The notes under the pieces: generated by a model
Seen by the model: only the letters and a program-made list of their open reading frames with translations
What the model was told of the DNA's origin: nothing
Databases searched by the model: none
DNA from: an uncultured Lachnospiraceae bacterium
GTDB lineage: Bacteria; Bacillota; Clostridia; Lachnospirales; Lachnospiraceae
Length of the DNA stretch: 64,000 bases
Direction of reading: 5' to 3'
NCBI GenBank assembly: GCA_902788555.1
Contig: CADAKQ010000007.1
Coordinates: 30,803 to 94,802 of the forward strand
In this document: positions 54,747-63,807 of the stretch, piece after piece
How the letters are laid out: each line of letters opens with the position of its first letter
Position numbering within the stretch: the stretch's first letter is position 1
Made by a program: the position numbers and the translations under genes

Positions 54747-55754
54747 ATGGTCAATATCGATATAGGAATAGATTTGGGAACCTGTAATACGGTTATTTAC
54801 ATAAAGGACAAAGGAATCGTAGTAAATCAGCCTTCAGTAGTAGCTTATGAGGTTAAGACAAAGAAAATTATTGCCGTGGGTTCAAAAGCAAAGAAGATGA
54901 TAGGAAAAACACCAGAGGAAATAGATGTTGTAAGACCTATAGTTAAGGGTGTTATATCTGATTACACGCTTACAGAAAGAATGATTAAGGCGTATGTAAG
55001 AAATGCTATAGAACAGAGAAAAATATGGGGTAAGCCTACAATCTGTGTATGCGTTCCAAGCGGTGTGACACAGGTTGAAAAAAAAGCTGCCTGCGATGCT
55101 GTTTACCGAACAGGAGCAAAGAAGGTATATGTTCTTGAAGAGCCGTTTGCGGCAGCCATCGGAACAAATGTGGATATAGATGGACCTAATGGACATATGT
55201 TTGTAGATATAGGCGGCGGTACAACTGATATTGCGGTTGTTTCAAAGGGAGCAATCAATACGAGCAAATCCATAAAGGTTGCAAGTGGGGATTTTGATGA
55301 TGCCATAATTAAATATTTAAGAAAAAAATATGGAGTTTTGCTTGGTGACATGTCAGCAGAACAATTAAAGATTGAGATAGGAGCAGTTTATCCCAGAGAG
55401 CAGGATGCTGTTGGATATGCTAAGGGGAAAGAACTTATGAAAGGTCTTCCGACCAAGCTTCCCGTACATTCCTCAGAAATTGAAGAAGCTACAGGAGAAG
55501 TAGCCAATACGATAGTTGAAGCTGTTAGACAGGTACTTGAAAATACACCTCCTGAGTTGGTAAATGATATTGCCGAATTTGGAATCGTCTTATCCGGGGG
55601 TGGAAGTAAAATTTACGGAATGGATAAACTTATAGAAGAAAAGACGGGTGTAAGAGTAAGAAAAATGGAGAATCCTGAGCTTGTCGTGGCAACGGGTGCC
55701 GGTACAGCAAGAAAATATGTGGCAGAAGAGGTAGTCATAACCTCAGATGTGTAA
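54747..55754 (+). CDS. mreB: MreB/Mbl-family bacterial actin
   Basis: 335 residues, full-length MreB-type actin that polymerises under the membrane and guides wall synthesis. Nucleotide-binding blocks: IDIGIDLGTCNTVIYIK (phosphate 1), MFVDIGGGTTDIAVVS (phosphate 2) and IVLSGGGSKIYGMDKLIE (adenosine). Also VCVPSGVTQVEKKA and LEEPFAAAIGTNVDI. The internal amphipathic loop is not obvious. AAGGATGAG precedes ATG 54747. The usual mreC-mreD partners are absent, which suggests an Mbl/MreB paralogue rather than the main rod operon copy. Confidence 0.92.
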   Translation: MVNIDIGIDLGTCNTVIYIKDKGIVVNQPSVVAYEVKTKKIIAVGSKAKKMIGKTPEEIDVVRPIVKGVISDYTLTERMIKAYVRNAIEQRKIWGKPTICVCVPSGVTQVEKKAACDAVYRTGAKKVYVLEEPFAAAIGTNVDIDGPNGHMFVDIGGGTTDIAVVSKGAINTSKSIKVASGDFDDAIIKYLRKKYGVLLGDMSAEQLKIEIGAVYPREQDAVGYAKGKELMKGLPTKLPVHSSEIEEATGEVANTIVEAVRQVLENTPPELVNDIAEFGIVLSGGGSKIYGMDKLIEEKTGVRVRKMENPELVVATGAGTARKYVAEEVVITSDV

Positions 55755-55852
55755 ATTATTTGAATGAAAGTATTTAAAATTAATAGAAGCTTGTAGATGG
55801 TGACATTAAGATCAAGATTAAACTGATGAAGTAATGATGAAGGGGTGAGAGT

Positions 55853-56323
55853 GTGTCGGATAATAAAGATTTTTTAAGGTTTATCGGACAAGAGTGTCTG
55901 TTCTTACTAAAGGCTGTATTTATCTCTGTTGTTACAAATCTTATTCAATTTATCGGTAGAAAATACGAAGGAGATTATTCGAGCTTTATGTTTGCAGGCT
56001 CGAATTATCATTATAATCTCTTGTTTTACATACTTGGGCTTCTTTTGTTTTTTGCTTTTTTGATTGCAACATACGTTCGTTTTTGGAAAAGCAGGCAGGA
56101 GGAGATTAAGATTTTTGCAAAATCAAAGATAGTAGGAATAGGTGTAATCGCTCTTGTTTTCGCATTTGGAATGCTTGTTGCTCTTGTAATTTGTAATCTT
56201 GCTCTTCTTGGTCTGGGAGATAATATGAAGCCGAAATTCTTATTTGACTTTACGGTATTAGGATGGCCGATAATTACATTTATTTATGTAATGATAATTG
56301 TAATTCTTTCTAAAAAAGGATAA
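55853..56323 (+). CDS. Membrane protein of unknown function next to mreB
   Basis: 156 residues from GTG 55853 with AAGGGGTGAG upstream. Four hydrophobic segments (about 14-30, 53-75, 92-118 and 128-152); the first contains [16 protein letters not shown]. The family is not recognised. It lies about 100 bp after mreB in the same direction with no terminator in between, so it may be part of the same unit. Confidence 0.62.
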   Translation: MSDNKDFLRFIGQECLFLLKAVFISVVTNLIQFIGRKYEGDYSSFMFAGSNYHYNLLFYILGLLLFFAFLIATYVRFWKSRQEEIKIFAKSKIVGIGVIALVFAFGMLVALVICNLALLGLGDNMKPKFLFDFTVLGWPIITFIYVMIIVILSKKG

Positions 56324-56343
56324 TAAATTCAAGGTTTATGGTG

Positions 56344-56372
56344 TTGCTTTAAAGCTTCAAATATGGTATTAT
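56344..56372 (+). promoter_or_regulatory. Promoter of the butyrate operon
   Basis: TTGCTT (56344-56349), 17 bp, TATTAT (56367-56372), 64 bp before the thl start. A TTGACA at 56403 has no matching -10. Confidence 0.55.
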
Positions 56373-56435
56373 CTATGTATCACTGTCGAGTGGTATGCAC
56401 ACTTGACAAAAAATAAAACAACGGAGGTTTTCAAA

Positions 56436-57635
56436 ATGGCAAAAAAAGTAGTTTTAGCAGGCGCATGTCGTACAGCAATAGGTACTATGGGTGGTTCATT
56501 AAGTACTACACCGGCAGCAGAGCTTGGTGCAATAGTAATTAAGGAAGCACTTAACAGAGCAGGCGTTGCACCTGAGAAGGTAGACCAGGTTTACATGGGC
56601 TGTGTAATCCAGGCAGGTTTGGGACAGAACGTAGCACGTCAGGCATCAATTAAGGCAGGTCTTCCTATTGAGGTTCCTGCAGTAACCATCAACGTAGTTT
56701 GCGGTTCGGGACTTAATTGTGTAAATATGGCTGCACAGATGATTCAGGCAGGAGATGCTGATATCGTTGTTGCAGGTGGTATGGAGAATATGTCAATGGC
56801 TCCATTTGCACTTCCACAGGGACGTTACGGATACAGAATGACTTGGCCAAGCCAGAGTCAGGGTGCTCTTGTTGATACTATGGTAAAGGATGCTCTTTGG
56901 GATGCATTTAACGATTATCATATGATTAAGACTGCTGACAACGTAGCTGAGCAGTGGGGACTTACAAGAGAAGAACTTGATGAGTTTGCAGCAAACAGCC
57001 AGCAGAAGGCAAGCAGAGCTATCAAAGAGGGAGCATTCAAGAAGGAAATCGTTCCTGTAGAGATTAAGAAGAAGAAAGAGACAGTTGTATTTGACACTGA
57101 TGAAGGAGTTCGTGACGGTGTTACACCTGAGTCACTTGCAAAGCTTCGTGCTCTTTATCCGAACGGATATGTTACTGCAGGTAATGCATCAGGTATCAAT
57201 GATGGTGCAGCAGCAGTTGTTGTAATGTCAGAAGAGAAAGCTAAAGAGCTTGGCGTTAAGCCTATGGCTACATTTGTAGCAGGTGCTCTTGCAGGTGTTG
57301 CTCCTGAGATTATGGGTGTTGGCCCTGTAGCAGCTACTAAGAAGGCTATGGCTAAGGCAGATATGAAGATTGAAGACTTTGATATCATCGAAGCAAACGA
57401 GGCTTTTGCTGCACAGTCAGTTGCAGTAGGAAAGGACCTTGGTATAGATGTAGAAAAGCAGCTTAATCCAAACGGTGGTGCTATCGCACTCGGACATCCT
57501 GTTGGAGCTTCAGGCTGTCGTATCCTTGTTACACTTCTTCATGAGATGGAAGCTAAAGATGCTAAGACAGGTCTTGCTACACTCTGTATCGGTGGTGGTA
57601 TGGGTTGTGCAACCATCGTAAAGAGGGAGGACTAA
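56436..57635 (+). CDS. thl: Acetyl-CoA acetyltransferase (thiolase)
   Basis: 399 residues. It condenses two acetyl-CoA to acetoacetyl-CoA, the first step of butyryl-CoA formation. The nucleophilic Cys is in [12 protein letters not shown], the catalytic His in [17 protein letters not shown] and the second Cys in [12 protein letters not shown] 56436 follows CGGAGG; an in-frame upstream start at 56403 overlaps it. Codon use is strongly biased and regular, consistent with high expression. The gene ends 1 bp before crt. Confidence 0.96.
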   Translation: MAKKVVLAGACRTAIGTMGGSLSTTPAAELGAIVIKEALNRAGVAPEKVDQVYMGCVIQAGLGQNVARQASIKAGLPIEVPAVTINVVCGSGLNCVNMAAQMIQAGDADIVVAGGMENMSMAPFALPQGRYGYRMTWPSQSQGALVDTMVKDALWDAFNDYHMIKTADNVAEQWGLTREELDEFAANSQQKASRAIKEGAFKKEIVPVEIKKKKETVVFDTDEGVRDGVTPESLAKLRALYPNGYVTAGNASGINDGAAAVVVMSEEKAKELGVKPMATFVAGALAGVAPEIMGVGPVAATKKAMAKADMKIEDFDIIEANEAFAAQSVAVGKDLGIDVEKQLNPNGGAIALGHPVGASGCRILVTLLHEMEAKDAKTGLATLCIGGGMGCATIVKRED

Positions 57636-57636
57636 T

Positions 57637-58428
57637 ATGGAATTCATAACATACGAGCAGGATGGATTTGTTGGTGTTGTTACTATTAACAGACCACAGG
57701 CACTTAACGCTTTAAACAGTCAGGTGCTTGAAGAGATAGAAGCTACTTTCGATGCCATTGATTTAGATAATACAAGAGCAGTTGTTCTTACAGGTGCCGG
57801 AGAGAAGTCATTTGTTGCAGGAGCAGATATAGGAGAGATGTCAACTCTTACAAAAGCTGAGGGTGAAGCCTTCGGTAAGAAGGGTAATGATGTATTCAGA
57901 AAGATTGAAACCTTCCCTATCCCTGTTATTGCAGCTGTAAACGGCTTTGCTTTGGGCGGCGGATGTGAGATTTCTATGAGCTGCGATATCAGAATTTGTT
58001 CTGACAATGCTGTATTTGGACAGCCTGAGGTTGGACTCGGAATTACACCAGGCTTTGGTGGAACCCAGAGACTTGCCCGTCTTGTTGGCGCCGGTATGGC
58101 AAAGCAGATGATTTACTCTGCAAGAAATATCAAGGCTGATGAAGCATATAGAATCGGTCTTGTAAATGCAGTTTATACTCAGGAAGAGCTTCTTCCTGCT
58201 GCTAAGAAGCTTGCAGCAACTATTGCGGCAAATGCTCCGATAGCAGTACGTAACTGCAAGAAGGCAATTAATGAAGGTCTTGAGGTCGATATGGACAAGG
58301 CTATCGTTATTGAAGAAAAATTATTCGGTGACTGCTTCGAGACTGAAGATCAGAAGGCAGGCATGGGTAATTTCTTAGAAAAGGATAAGGAAAAGAAGCT
58401 TAAGGTTGTTCCTTTCCAGAATAAGTAA
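57637..58428 (+). CDS. crt: 3-hydroxybutyryl-CoA dehydratase (crotonase)
   Basis: 263 residues of the enoyl-CoA hydratase family. It removes water from 3-hydroxybutyryl-CoA to give crotonyl-CoA. The oxyanion hole (AGADIGEM and GFALGGGCEI) and both catalytic Glu residues (around GQPEVGLGITPGFGGTQRL) are present. It starts 1 bp after the thl stop. Confidence 0.95.
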   Translation: MEFITYEQDGFVGVVTINRPQALNALNSQVLEEIEATFDAIDLDNTRAVVLTGAGEKSFVAGADIGEMSTLTKAEGEAFGKKGNDVFRKIETFPIPVIAAVNGFALGGGCEISMSCDIRICSDNAVFGQPEVGLGITPGFGGTQRLARLVGAGMAKQMIYSARNIKADEAYRIGLVNAVYTQEELLPAAKKLAATIAANAPIAVRNCKKAINEGLEVDMDKAIVIEEKLFGDCFETEDQKAGMGNFLEKDKEKKLKVVPFQNK

Positions 58429-58442
58429 TTAATGCGTTGGGT

Positions 58443-58478
58443 GAGCCAGGCGAATATAGGTATATATTCGGTTGGCTC
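58443..58478 (+). other. Hairpin in the crt-hbd gap
   Basis: GAGCCA pairs with TGGCTC and CGAATATA with TATATTCG, with a 2-nt internal loop and a 4-nt apex. No T-run follows, so it is not a standard terminator. It lies in a 115-bp gap inside an otherwise tight operon and may stabilise or process the mRNA. Confidence 0.6.
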
Positions 58479-58543
58479 TCGGCGCGACTTTGAGCATTAT
58501 TATAATGTGCTCGAGATATAAATATAATATAGGAGGACTAAAA

Positions 58544-59383
58544 ATGATAGTAGGAGTTATTGGTGCCGGAACTATGGGTTCAGGTATTGCACAGGCTTTC
58601 GCAATGACTGACGGTTATGAGGTTAGACTTTGTGACATTAAGGAAGAATACGCAGAGGGTGGAAAGGCTAAGATTCAGAAGAATATAGATTTCCTCGTTG
58701 GTAAAGAGAAGATTACAGCAGATAAGGGTGCAGAGATTATGAGCAAGATTACAACAGGTCTTAACAATATCTGTGCTGATTGTGATCTTATAATCGAGGT
58801 TGCACTTGAGAAGCTTGAGATTAAGCAGAATATATTCAAAGAGCTTTCAGCTATGGTAAGCAAGGATTGTATCTTTGCTTCAAATACTTCATCACTTTCT
58901 ATCACTAAGATTGGTGAGGGCTTAGACAGACCGCTTATCGGTATGCACTTTTTCAATCCTGCTGACAGAATGAAGCTTGTTGAGGTTATTAAGGCTGAGA
59001 ATACTCCACAGGAAATGGTTGATAAGATTAAGGCTATCGCTGTTGAGATCGGCAAGACTCCTGTTGAGGTTAAGGAAGCTCCGGGATTTGTAGTAAACAG
59101 AATTTTAATCCCTATGATTAATGAAGCAATTGGTGTTCTTGATGCAGGTACTGCTTCAGCAGAGGATATCGATATTGCTATGCAGCTTGGTGCATCACAT
59201 CCAATGGGACCTCTTCATCTTGGAGATCTTATCGGACTTGATATCTGTCTTGCAATTATGGAGGTTCTTTATACTGAGACTAAGGACGAGAAGTATGCTC
59301 CACAGCCACTTCTTAAGAAGATGGTTGCAGACGGTAAGCTCGGCAGAAAGACCGGCGAAGGTTTCTTTAACTACGCAAAATAG
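58544..59383 (+). CDS. hbd: 3-hydroxybutyryl-CoA dehydrogenase
   Basis: 279 residues. It reduces acetoacetyl-CoA to 3-hydroxybutyryl-CoA with NAD(P)H. N-terminal Rossmann motif IGVIGAGTMGSGIAQAFA, catalytic His in IGMHFFNPADRMKLVEVI, and the conserved PGFVVNRIL. ATG 58544 is chosen after AGGAGG; an in-frame upstream start at 58472 falls in the hairpin region. Confidence 0.96.
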   Translation: MIVGVIGAGTMGSGIAQAFAMTDGYEVRLCDIKEEYAEGGKAKIQKNIDFLVGKEKITADKGAEIMSKITTGLNNICADCDLIIEVALEKLEIKQNIFKELSAMVSKDCIFASNTSSLSITKIGEGLDRPLIGMHFFNPADRMKLVEVIKAENTPQEMVDKIKAIAVEIGKTPVEVKEAPGFVVNRILIPMINEAIGVLDAGTASAEDIDIAMQLGASHPMGPLHLGDLIGLDICLAIMEVLYTETKDEKYAPQPLLKKMVADGKLGRKTGEGFFNYAK

Positions 59384-59425
59384 TATATTAACTATAAAAA
59401 CATATAAAATGGAGGAACAAAAATC

Positions 59426-60592
59426 ATGGATTTTACATTGAGCAAAGAACATGAGATGGCAAGAACTCTTTTCAAGGACTTCGCTGAAAATGAGGTTAAG
59501 CCGCTTGCTCAGGAAATCGACGAGCAGCACAGATTTCCAAGAGAAACAGTAGAAAAGATGGCTAAGTACGGATTCTTAGGAATTCCTGTACCAAAGGAAA
59601 TGGGCGGACAGGGATGCGATCCTTTGACATATGTTATGTGTGTTGAGGAGCTTTCTAAGGTTTGCGGTACTACAGGCGTTATCGTATCAGCACATACTTC
59701 ACTTTGTGTTGACCCTATCCAGACCTATGGTACACCTGCGCAGAAGGAGAAATATCTTCCTGATCTTGCTTCAGGTAAGAAGCTCGGTGCATTTGGTCTT
59801 ACTGAGCCGGGTGCAGGTACTGATGCTCAGGGACAGCAGACTAAGGCTGTACTTGACGGAGATGAGTGGGTACTTAATGGTTCAAAGTGCTTCATTACCA
59901 ATGGTAAGGAAGCTGATGTTTATATCGTTATCGCAGTTACAGGTACTGTTGAGAAGCGTGGCAAGAAGATGAAGGAAATATCAGCATTTATAGTTGATAA
60001 GGGAACTCCTGGATTCACATTCGGTACTAAGGAAAACAAGATGGGTATCTGTGGTTCATCAACTTATGAGCTTATATTTACTGATTGCCGTATCCCTAAG
60101 GATGCACTTCTTGGACAGAAGGGTAAGGGCTTCAATATTGCGATGCATACACTTGACGGTGGACGTATCGGTATCGCTGCTCAGGCACTTGGTATTGCAG
60201 AGGGCGCTCTTGAAACTACAATTAACTATGTTAAGGAAAGAAAGCAGTTTGGCAGAAGCATAGCTCAGTTCCAGAATACACAGTTTGTTTTGGCTGACCT
60301 TGCTACTAAGGTTGAGGCTGCTAAGCTCCTTGTATATAAGGCTGCTATGAAGAAGGCTGAGTTTGCTGCTAATCCAAAGACTTCATACTCAGTTGAGGCT
60401 GCTATGGCTAAGCTTTGTGCAGCAGAGGTTGCTATGGAAGTAACTACTAAGTGTGTTCAGTTACATGGTGGTTACGGTTACATCAAGGAGTACGATGTAG
60501 AGCGTATGATGCGTGATGCTAAGATTACTGAAATCTACGAAGGAACTTCTGAAGTTCAGCGTATGGTTATCAGCGCAAACTTATTAAAGTAG
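59426..60592 (+). CDS. bcd: Butyryl-CoA dehydrogenase
   Basis: 388 residues, acyl-CoA dehydrogenase family. With EtfAB it reduces crotonyl-CoA to butyryl-CoA and, by flavin-based bifurcation, reduces ferredoxin with NADH. Substrate and FAD motifs: GLTEPGAGTDAQ, CFITNGKEADVY and the catalytic Glu in ITEIYEGTSEVQRMVI. TGGAGG precedes ATG 59426. Confidence 0.96.
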   Translation: MDFTLSKEHEMARTLFKDFAENEVKPLAQEIDEQHRFPRETVEKMAKYGFLGIPVPKEMGGQGCDPLTYVMCVEELSKVCGTTGVIVSAHTSLCVDPIQTYGTPAQKEKYLPDLASGKKLGAFGLTEPGAGTDAQGQQTKAVLDGDEWVLNGSKCFITNGKEADVYIVIAVTGTVEKRGKKMKEISAFIVDKGTPGFTFGTKENKMGICGSSTYELIFTDCRIPKDALLGQKGKGFNIAMHTLDGGRIGIAAQALGIAEGALETTINYVKERKQFGRSIAQFQNTQFVLADLATKVEAAKLLVYKAAMKKAEFAANPKTSYSVEAAMAKLCAAEVAMEVTTKCVQLHGGYGYIKEYDVERMMRDAKITEIYEGTSEVQRMVISANLLK

Positions 60593-60604
60593 GAGGAAGA
60601 GAAC

Positions 60605-61387
60605 GTGAAGATTATCGTTTGTATAAAGCAGGTACCTGATACAAAGGGCGGCGTTCAGTTCAACCCTGATGGTACATTAAACAGAGCTGCAATGCTTACA
60701 ATCATGAATCCTGATGATAAGGCTGGTCTTGAGGCAGCGCTTAGATTAAAGGATGAGTACGGTGCAGAGGTTACTGTACTTACAATGGGATTACCAAAGG
60801 CTGAGGATGTTCTTCGTGAAGCTATGGCTATGGGAGCTGATAAGGGAATCCTTGTAACAGACAGAGTTTTAGGTGGTGCTGATACTTGGGCTACATCTAC
60901 TACAATCGCAGGTGCAATCAGAAATCTTGAGTATGACCTTATTATCACAGGTCGTCAGGCTATCGATGGTGATACTGCTCAGGTTGGACCACAGATTGCT
61001 GAGCATCTCGGACTTCCTGTTATCTCTTATGCACAGGATATAAAGATTGATGGAGACAGCGTTATCGTTAAGCGTCAGTATGATGACGGTTATCATATGT
61101 TAAAGGCAAAGATGCCATGTCTTATTACAGCACTTTCAGAATTAAATGATCCAAGATATATGACTCCTGGTGGAATCTTTGATGCAGTTAAGGCTGAGAT
61201 TACTACTTGGGGAAGAGCAAATCTTGTAGATGTTGATGATGCAAACCTTGGACTTAAGGGTTCACCGACTAAGATTGCAAGAGCTTCCGATAAGGTAAGA
61301 AAGGGTAGCGGAGAAAAGGTTAACCTTGATGCCGAAGAGTCAGTTAAGTATATCGTAGATAAGTTAAAAGATAAGCACGTAATATAA
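60605..61387 (+). CDS. etfB: Electron transfer flavoprotein, beta subunit
   Basis: 260 residues. Starts KIIVCIKQVPDTKGGVQFNPDGTLNR, typical EtfB, with the AMP/FAD-binding region LIITGRQAIDGDTAQVGPQIAEHLG. In bifurcating Etf this subunit binds the NADH-oxidising beta-FAD. It starts with GTG 60605, 12 bp after bcd, with AGGAGG overlapping the bcd stop. Its partner is etfA. Confidence 0.95.
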   Translation: MKIIVCIKQVPDTKGGVQFNPDGTLNRAAMLTIMNPDDKAGLEAALRLKDEYGAEVTVLTMGLPKAEDVLREAMAMGADKGILVTDRVLGGADTWATSTTIAGAIRNLEYDLIITGRQAIDGDTAQVGPQIAEHLGLPVISYAQDIKIDGDSVIVKRQYDDGYHMLKAKMPCLITALSELNDPRYMTPGGIFDAVKAEITTWGRANLVDVDDANLGLKGSPTKIARASDKVRKGSGEKVNLDAEESVKYIVDKLKDKHVI

Positions 61388-61402
61388 TATAAAGGAAAAG
61401 TG

Positions 61403-62455
61403 GTGAATAAAATGGGATTAGAAGAATATAAGGGCGTATATGTCTTTGCACAGCAGGTTGATAACGTTTTAAGTAACATTTCCTTCGAATTAATCGGTGA
61501 AGGTAAGAGACTTGCTAAGGATTTAGATACAGATGTAACAGCAGTTTTAGTAGGTTCAGGTGTTAAGGCACTTGCAGATGAGCTTGCTGCTTATGGTGCA
61601 GACAAGGTTATCGTTGTAGATGATCCTGAGCTTAAGAATTACAGAACTGAGCCATATGCTCATGCGCTTGCTTCAGTTATTAATGAGTACAAGCCTGAGA
61701 TTTTCTTGGTTGGTGCAACAGCTATCGGTAGAGATTTAGGTCCTACTGTATCAGCAAGAGTAGCAACCGGTCTTACTGCAGACTGTACTTCACTTGAGAT
61801 AGGTGATTTCCCTATCAATGCTATACCGGGACAGGAGCAGAAGCACAATCAGCTTCTTATGACTCGTCCTGCATTTGGTGGTAACACTATAGCAACTATC
61901 GCTTGTCCTGATAATCGTCCACAGATGGCTACAGTTCGTCCGGGCGTTATGCAGAAGCTTGACAAGGTTGAAGGAGCTAAGGCAGAGGTTATCGAGTTCA
62001 ATCCTGGATTTACTCCAAATAACAGATATGTAGAGATTCTTGAGGTTTCTAAGGCAGTTTCGGATATCAAGGATATCATGGATGCTAAGATTCTTGTATC
62101 AGGCGGACGTGGTGTTGGTTCACCTGAGAACTTCAAGCTTCTTGAGGATTTGGCAGAGGCTATCGGCGGACAGGTTTCATGTTCACGTGCCGTTGTTGAT
62201 TCAGGCTGGAAGCCAAAGGAACTTCAGGTTGGTCAGACAGGTAAGACTGTTCGTCCAAATGTTTATTTTGCAATCGGTATCTCAGGTGCTATTCAGCACG
62301 TTGCAGGTATGGAGGAGTCTGATATCATCATCGCTATCAACAAGGATGAGGATGCTCCGATCTTTGATGTAGCTGACTACGGTGTAGTTGGTGACCTCAA
62401 CAAGATTGTACCGGCACTTACTGAGGCAATCAAAGCAGAAATAGCTAATAAGTAG
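61403..62455 (+). CDS. etfA: Electron transfer flavoprotein, alpha subunit
   Basis: 350 residues. The C-terminal FAD domain is typical (LVSGGRGVGSPENFKLLEDLAEAIGG ... VGQTGKTVRPNVYFAIGISGAIQH ... AINKDEDAPIFDVADYGVVGDL). It passes electrons between beta-FAD and Bcd. GTG 61403 is favoured because AAGGA lies 6 bp upstream; ATG 61412 is close and nearly equal on sequence grounds, GTG 61400 less so. It is the last gene of the thl-crt-hbd-bcd-etfB-etfA cluster; the terminal butyrate-releasing gene (but or buk/ptb) is not in this window. Confidence 0.94.
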   Translation: MNKMGLEEYKGVYVFAQQVDNVLSNISFELIGEGKRLAKDLDTDVTAVLVGSGVKALADELAAYGADKVIVVDDPELKNYRTEPYAHALASVINEYKPEIFLVGATAIGRDLGPTVSARVATGLTADCTSLEIGDFPINAIPGQEQKHNQLLMTRPAFGGNTIATIACPDNRPQMATVRPGVMQKLDKVEGAKAEVIEFNPGFTPNNRYVEILEVSKAVSDIKDIMDAKILVSGGRGVGSPENFKLLEDLAEAIGGQVSCSRAVVDSGWKPKELQVGQTGKTVRPNVYFAIGISGAIQHVAGMEESDIIIAINKDEDAPIFDVADYGVVGDLNKIVPALTEAIKAEIANK

Positions 62456-62456
62456 G

Positions 62457-62730
62457 AGCTATGTTCATTTGGTTACACCAAGTGTGTGAGATATGCAACC
62501 GCAGTACAGGGATGTGTTAATCAAAACACGTTCTCACTCGGTTGAAAGACGTAGCGGTACTAATAAAATTCTCAAATATAAATAGCGGGCAGGTATTAGA
62601 ATATATATATTCATACCTGCCCGCTATTATATTTTCGACTTTTAAAGTACCGACGTTTTCAAACGGTTTTGATTTAACACACCCTGTACTGTGGCTGCAT
62701 ATTCCGCACTTCGTGCGGATGAACATAGCT
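62457..62730. repeat. Long imperfect palindrome (about 274 bp)
   Basis: The outer 12 bp AGCTATGTTCAT (62457-62468) pair with ATGAACATAGCT (62719-62730). Further matching blocks run inward: CAGTACAGGG with CCCTGTACTG, GTGTTAATCAAAAC with GTTTTGATTTAACAC, GGTACT with AGTACC, and a perfect centre ATAGCGGGCAGGTAT/ATACCTGCCCGCTAT. A small hairpin CCGCAC-TTC-GTGCGG lies at 62704-62718. There is no reading frame and no obvious target-site duplication. It could be a MITE-like element or a large structured 3' end. Confidence 0.75.
62582..62637 (+). terminator. Central hairpin, likely terminator of the butyrate operon
   Basis: A perfect 15-bp stem ATAGCGGGCAGGTAT/ATACCTGCCCGCTAT with a 16-nt loop, followed by the T-rich TATATTTTC. 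It is the core of the larger palindrome. Confidence 0.6.
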
Positions 62731-62786
62731 GATTTTTGTACTATATTTTATTATATTATTAAAATCAGATTATTTTTAAACGATAA

Positions 62787-62815
62787 TTGACAAAAAATAT
62801 TGATGATGATATATT
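62787..62815 (+). promoter_or_regulatory. Promoter with no following gene on its strand
   Basis: TTGACA (62787-62792), 17 bp, TATATT (62810-62815). The only features within the next 90 bp on this strand are two hairpins, the second a terminator. Confidence 0.75.
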
Positions 62816-62820
62816 GTTAG

Positions 62821-62905
62821 TAAGGTGTTACCTCGAAAGCGGTTCGCCTTAGTTTATTGCGACATAAAGAAGCAACCTACTTGGCTGGGCGGTTGCTTCT
62901 TTTAT
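62821..62905 (+). ncRNA. Candidate small RNA, about 85 nt
   Basis: Starting about where the promoter predicts, the RNA would fold into TAAGGTG/CGCCTTA (62821-62827 with 62845-62851) enclosing ACCTC-GAAA-GCGGT, an apparent GNRA tetraloop hairpin with one internal mismatch. A single-stranded stretch GTTTATTGCGACATAA follows, then the terminator AGAAGCAACC/GGTTGCTTCT (62868-62900) with TTTATTT. No supported reading frame fits. The terminator also serves the converging gene at 62902. I do not recognise an RNA family. Confidence 0.5.
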
Positions 62906-63708
62906 TTATTTTCTTCAATATATTTCCTTACCTCATCAGGGTTGTTTTCGATTACAAGTGGCTCGGCATTTCCGTTTAAGGAGTATAGTGTAAATGTGCC
63001 GGAAGTTTTGTATTCAAGGAAGAAGCCGTCTGCTACAGGATAGTAATTTATAACCATTCCTGAGCCGGTTGTTTGATATAAGTAGTAGGAAAAATCAATC
63101 TTTGCCGTTACAGTGTCGTATATTTCTTCCGGAAGACTGTCTTTTACAGCTTTGGCGCTTGTAGCAGTTTCGGAACTCCAGGCATTTCTTATAACTTCGT
63201 TTATTGCTTCCTTATCTTCGCCTGCATAGGTTATGATGTCATCGGTTGTAAGAGTATGGACAGTTATATATTCCCTTAGTTCATCAAGCCCTTCGGTTTT
63301 GTATTCATCACCATCGATTATTATGTTGTCACCATGAAATTGAAACATAATTCTTGTATCAGGATAGGTTGGGACGTAGGCAATATCAAATCGTTTTTCA
63401 CTTTCGGAGGCTTTTTTTGTCTTTGATTTGATTTTTATATTACCAAGAATTCTGTATATATCCTCGTTAATATCAAAAAAAAGATACATACTGTGTAAGT
63501 TGTCCTGATTATAGTCAAAATAATTGTTCAGTGTACCGTAATAACCTATTCCGTCATCTAAATCAACATTTATTTTTTTGTAGGAATCCAAATCACGTAT
63601 ATGGTAGTTTTTATATTTATTTTGTGTTGTAAAATATATGGCACCAAATATTATCAATATAAGTATTACAGCCAAAGTTGATAATAGTTTTATCTTTTGT
63701 TTTTTCAT
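62902..63708 (-). CDS. Membrane-anchored exported protein of unknown function
   Basis: 268 residues. One N-terminal hydrophobic anchor (about 8-27, LLSTLAVILILIIFGAIYFT) after KKQKIK, no lipobox; the rest is a beta-rich soluble domain presumably outside the membrane (YKNYHIRDLDSYKKINVDLDDGIGYY ...). The family is not recognised. AAGGGGC lies before the ATG (complement of 63708). It shares its terminator with the small-RNA candidate. Confidence 0.7.
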   Translation of the reverse strand: MKKQKIKLLSTLAVILILIIFGAIYFTTQNKYKNYHIRDLDSYKKINVDLDDGIGYYGTLNNYFDYNQDNLHSMYLFFDINEDIYRILGNIKIKSKTKKASESEKRFDIAYVPTYPDTRIMFQFHGDNIIIDGDEYKTEGLDELREYITVHTLTTDDIITYAGEDKEAINEVIRNAWSSETATSAKAVKDSLPEEIYDTVTAKIDFSYYLYQTTGSGMVINYYPVADGFFLEYKTSGTFTLYSLNGNAEPLVIENNPDEVRKYIEENK

Positions 63709-63807
63709 TTTTATGCCCCTTGTCTTTATACAATTTAAATCACATATCCTTTAATATACTAAATTATTATATATCAAAAATCGGAATTGAACAATCGAAA
63801 CAACTGA

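Noticed and set aside
62470-62580. Possible rRNA remnant (GGTTGAAAGACG ... CGGTACTAATA resembles the 3' end of 23S rRNA)
   Set aside because: The similarity is short, no 5S or 23S sequence flanks it, and the segment is explained as one arm of the palindrome.
62825-63043. 72-codon frame across the small-RNA candidate
   Set aside because: It has no ribosome site, crosses a strong terminator and runs antisense into the gene at 62902.
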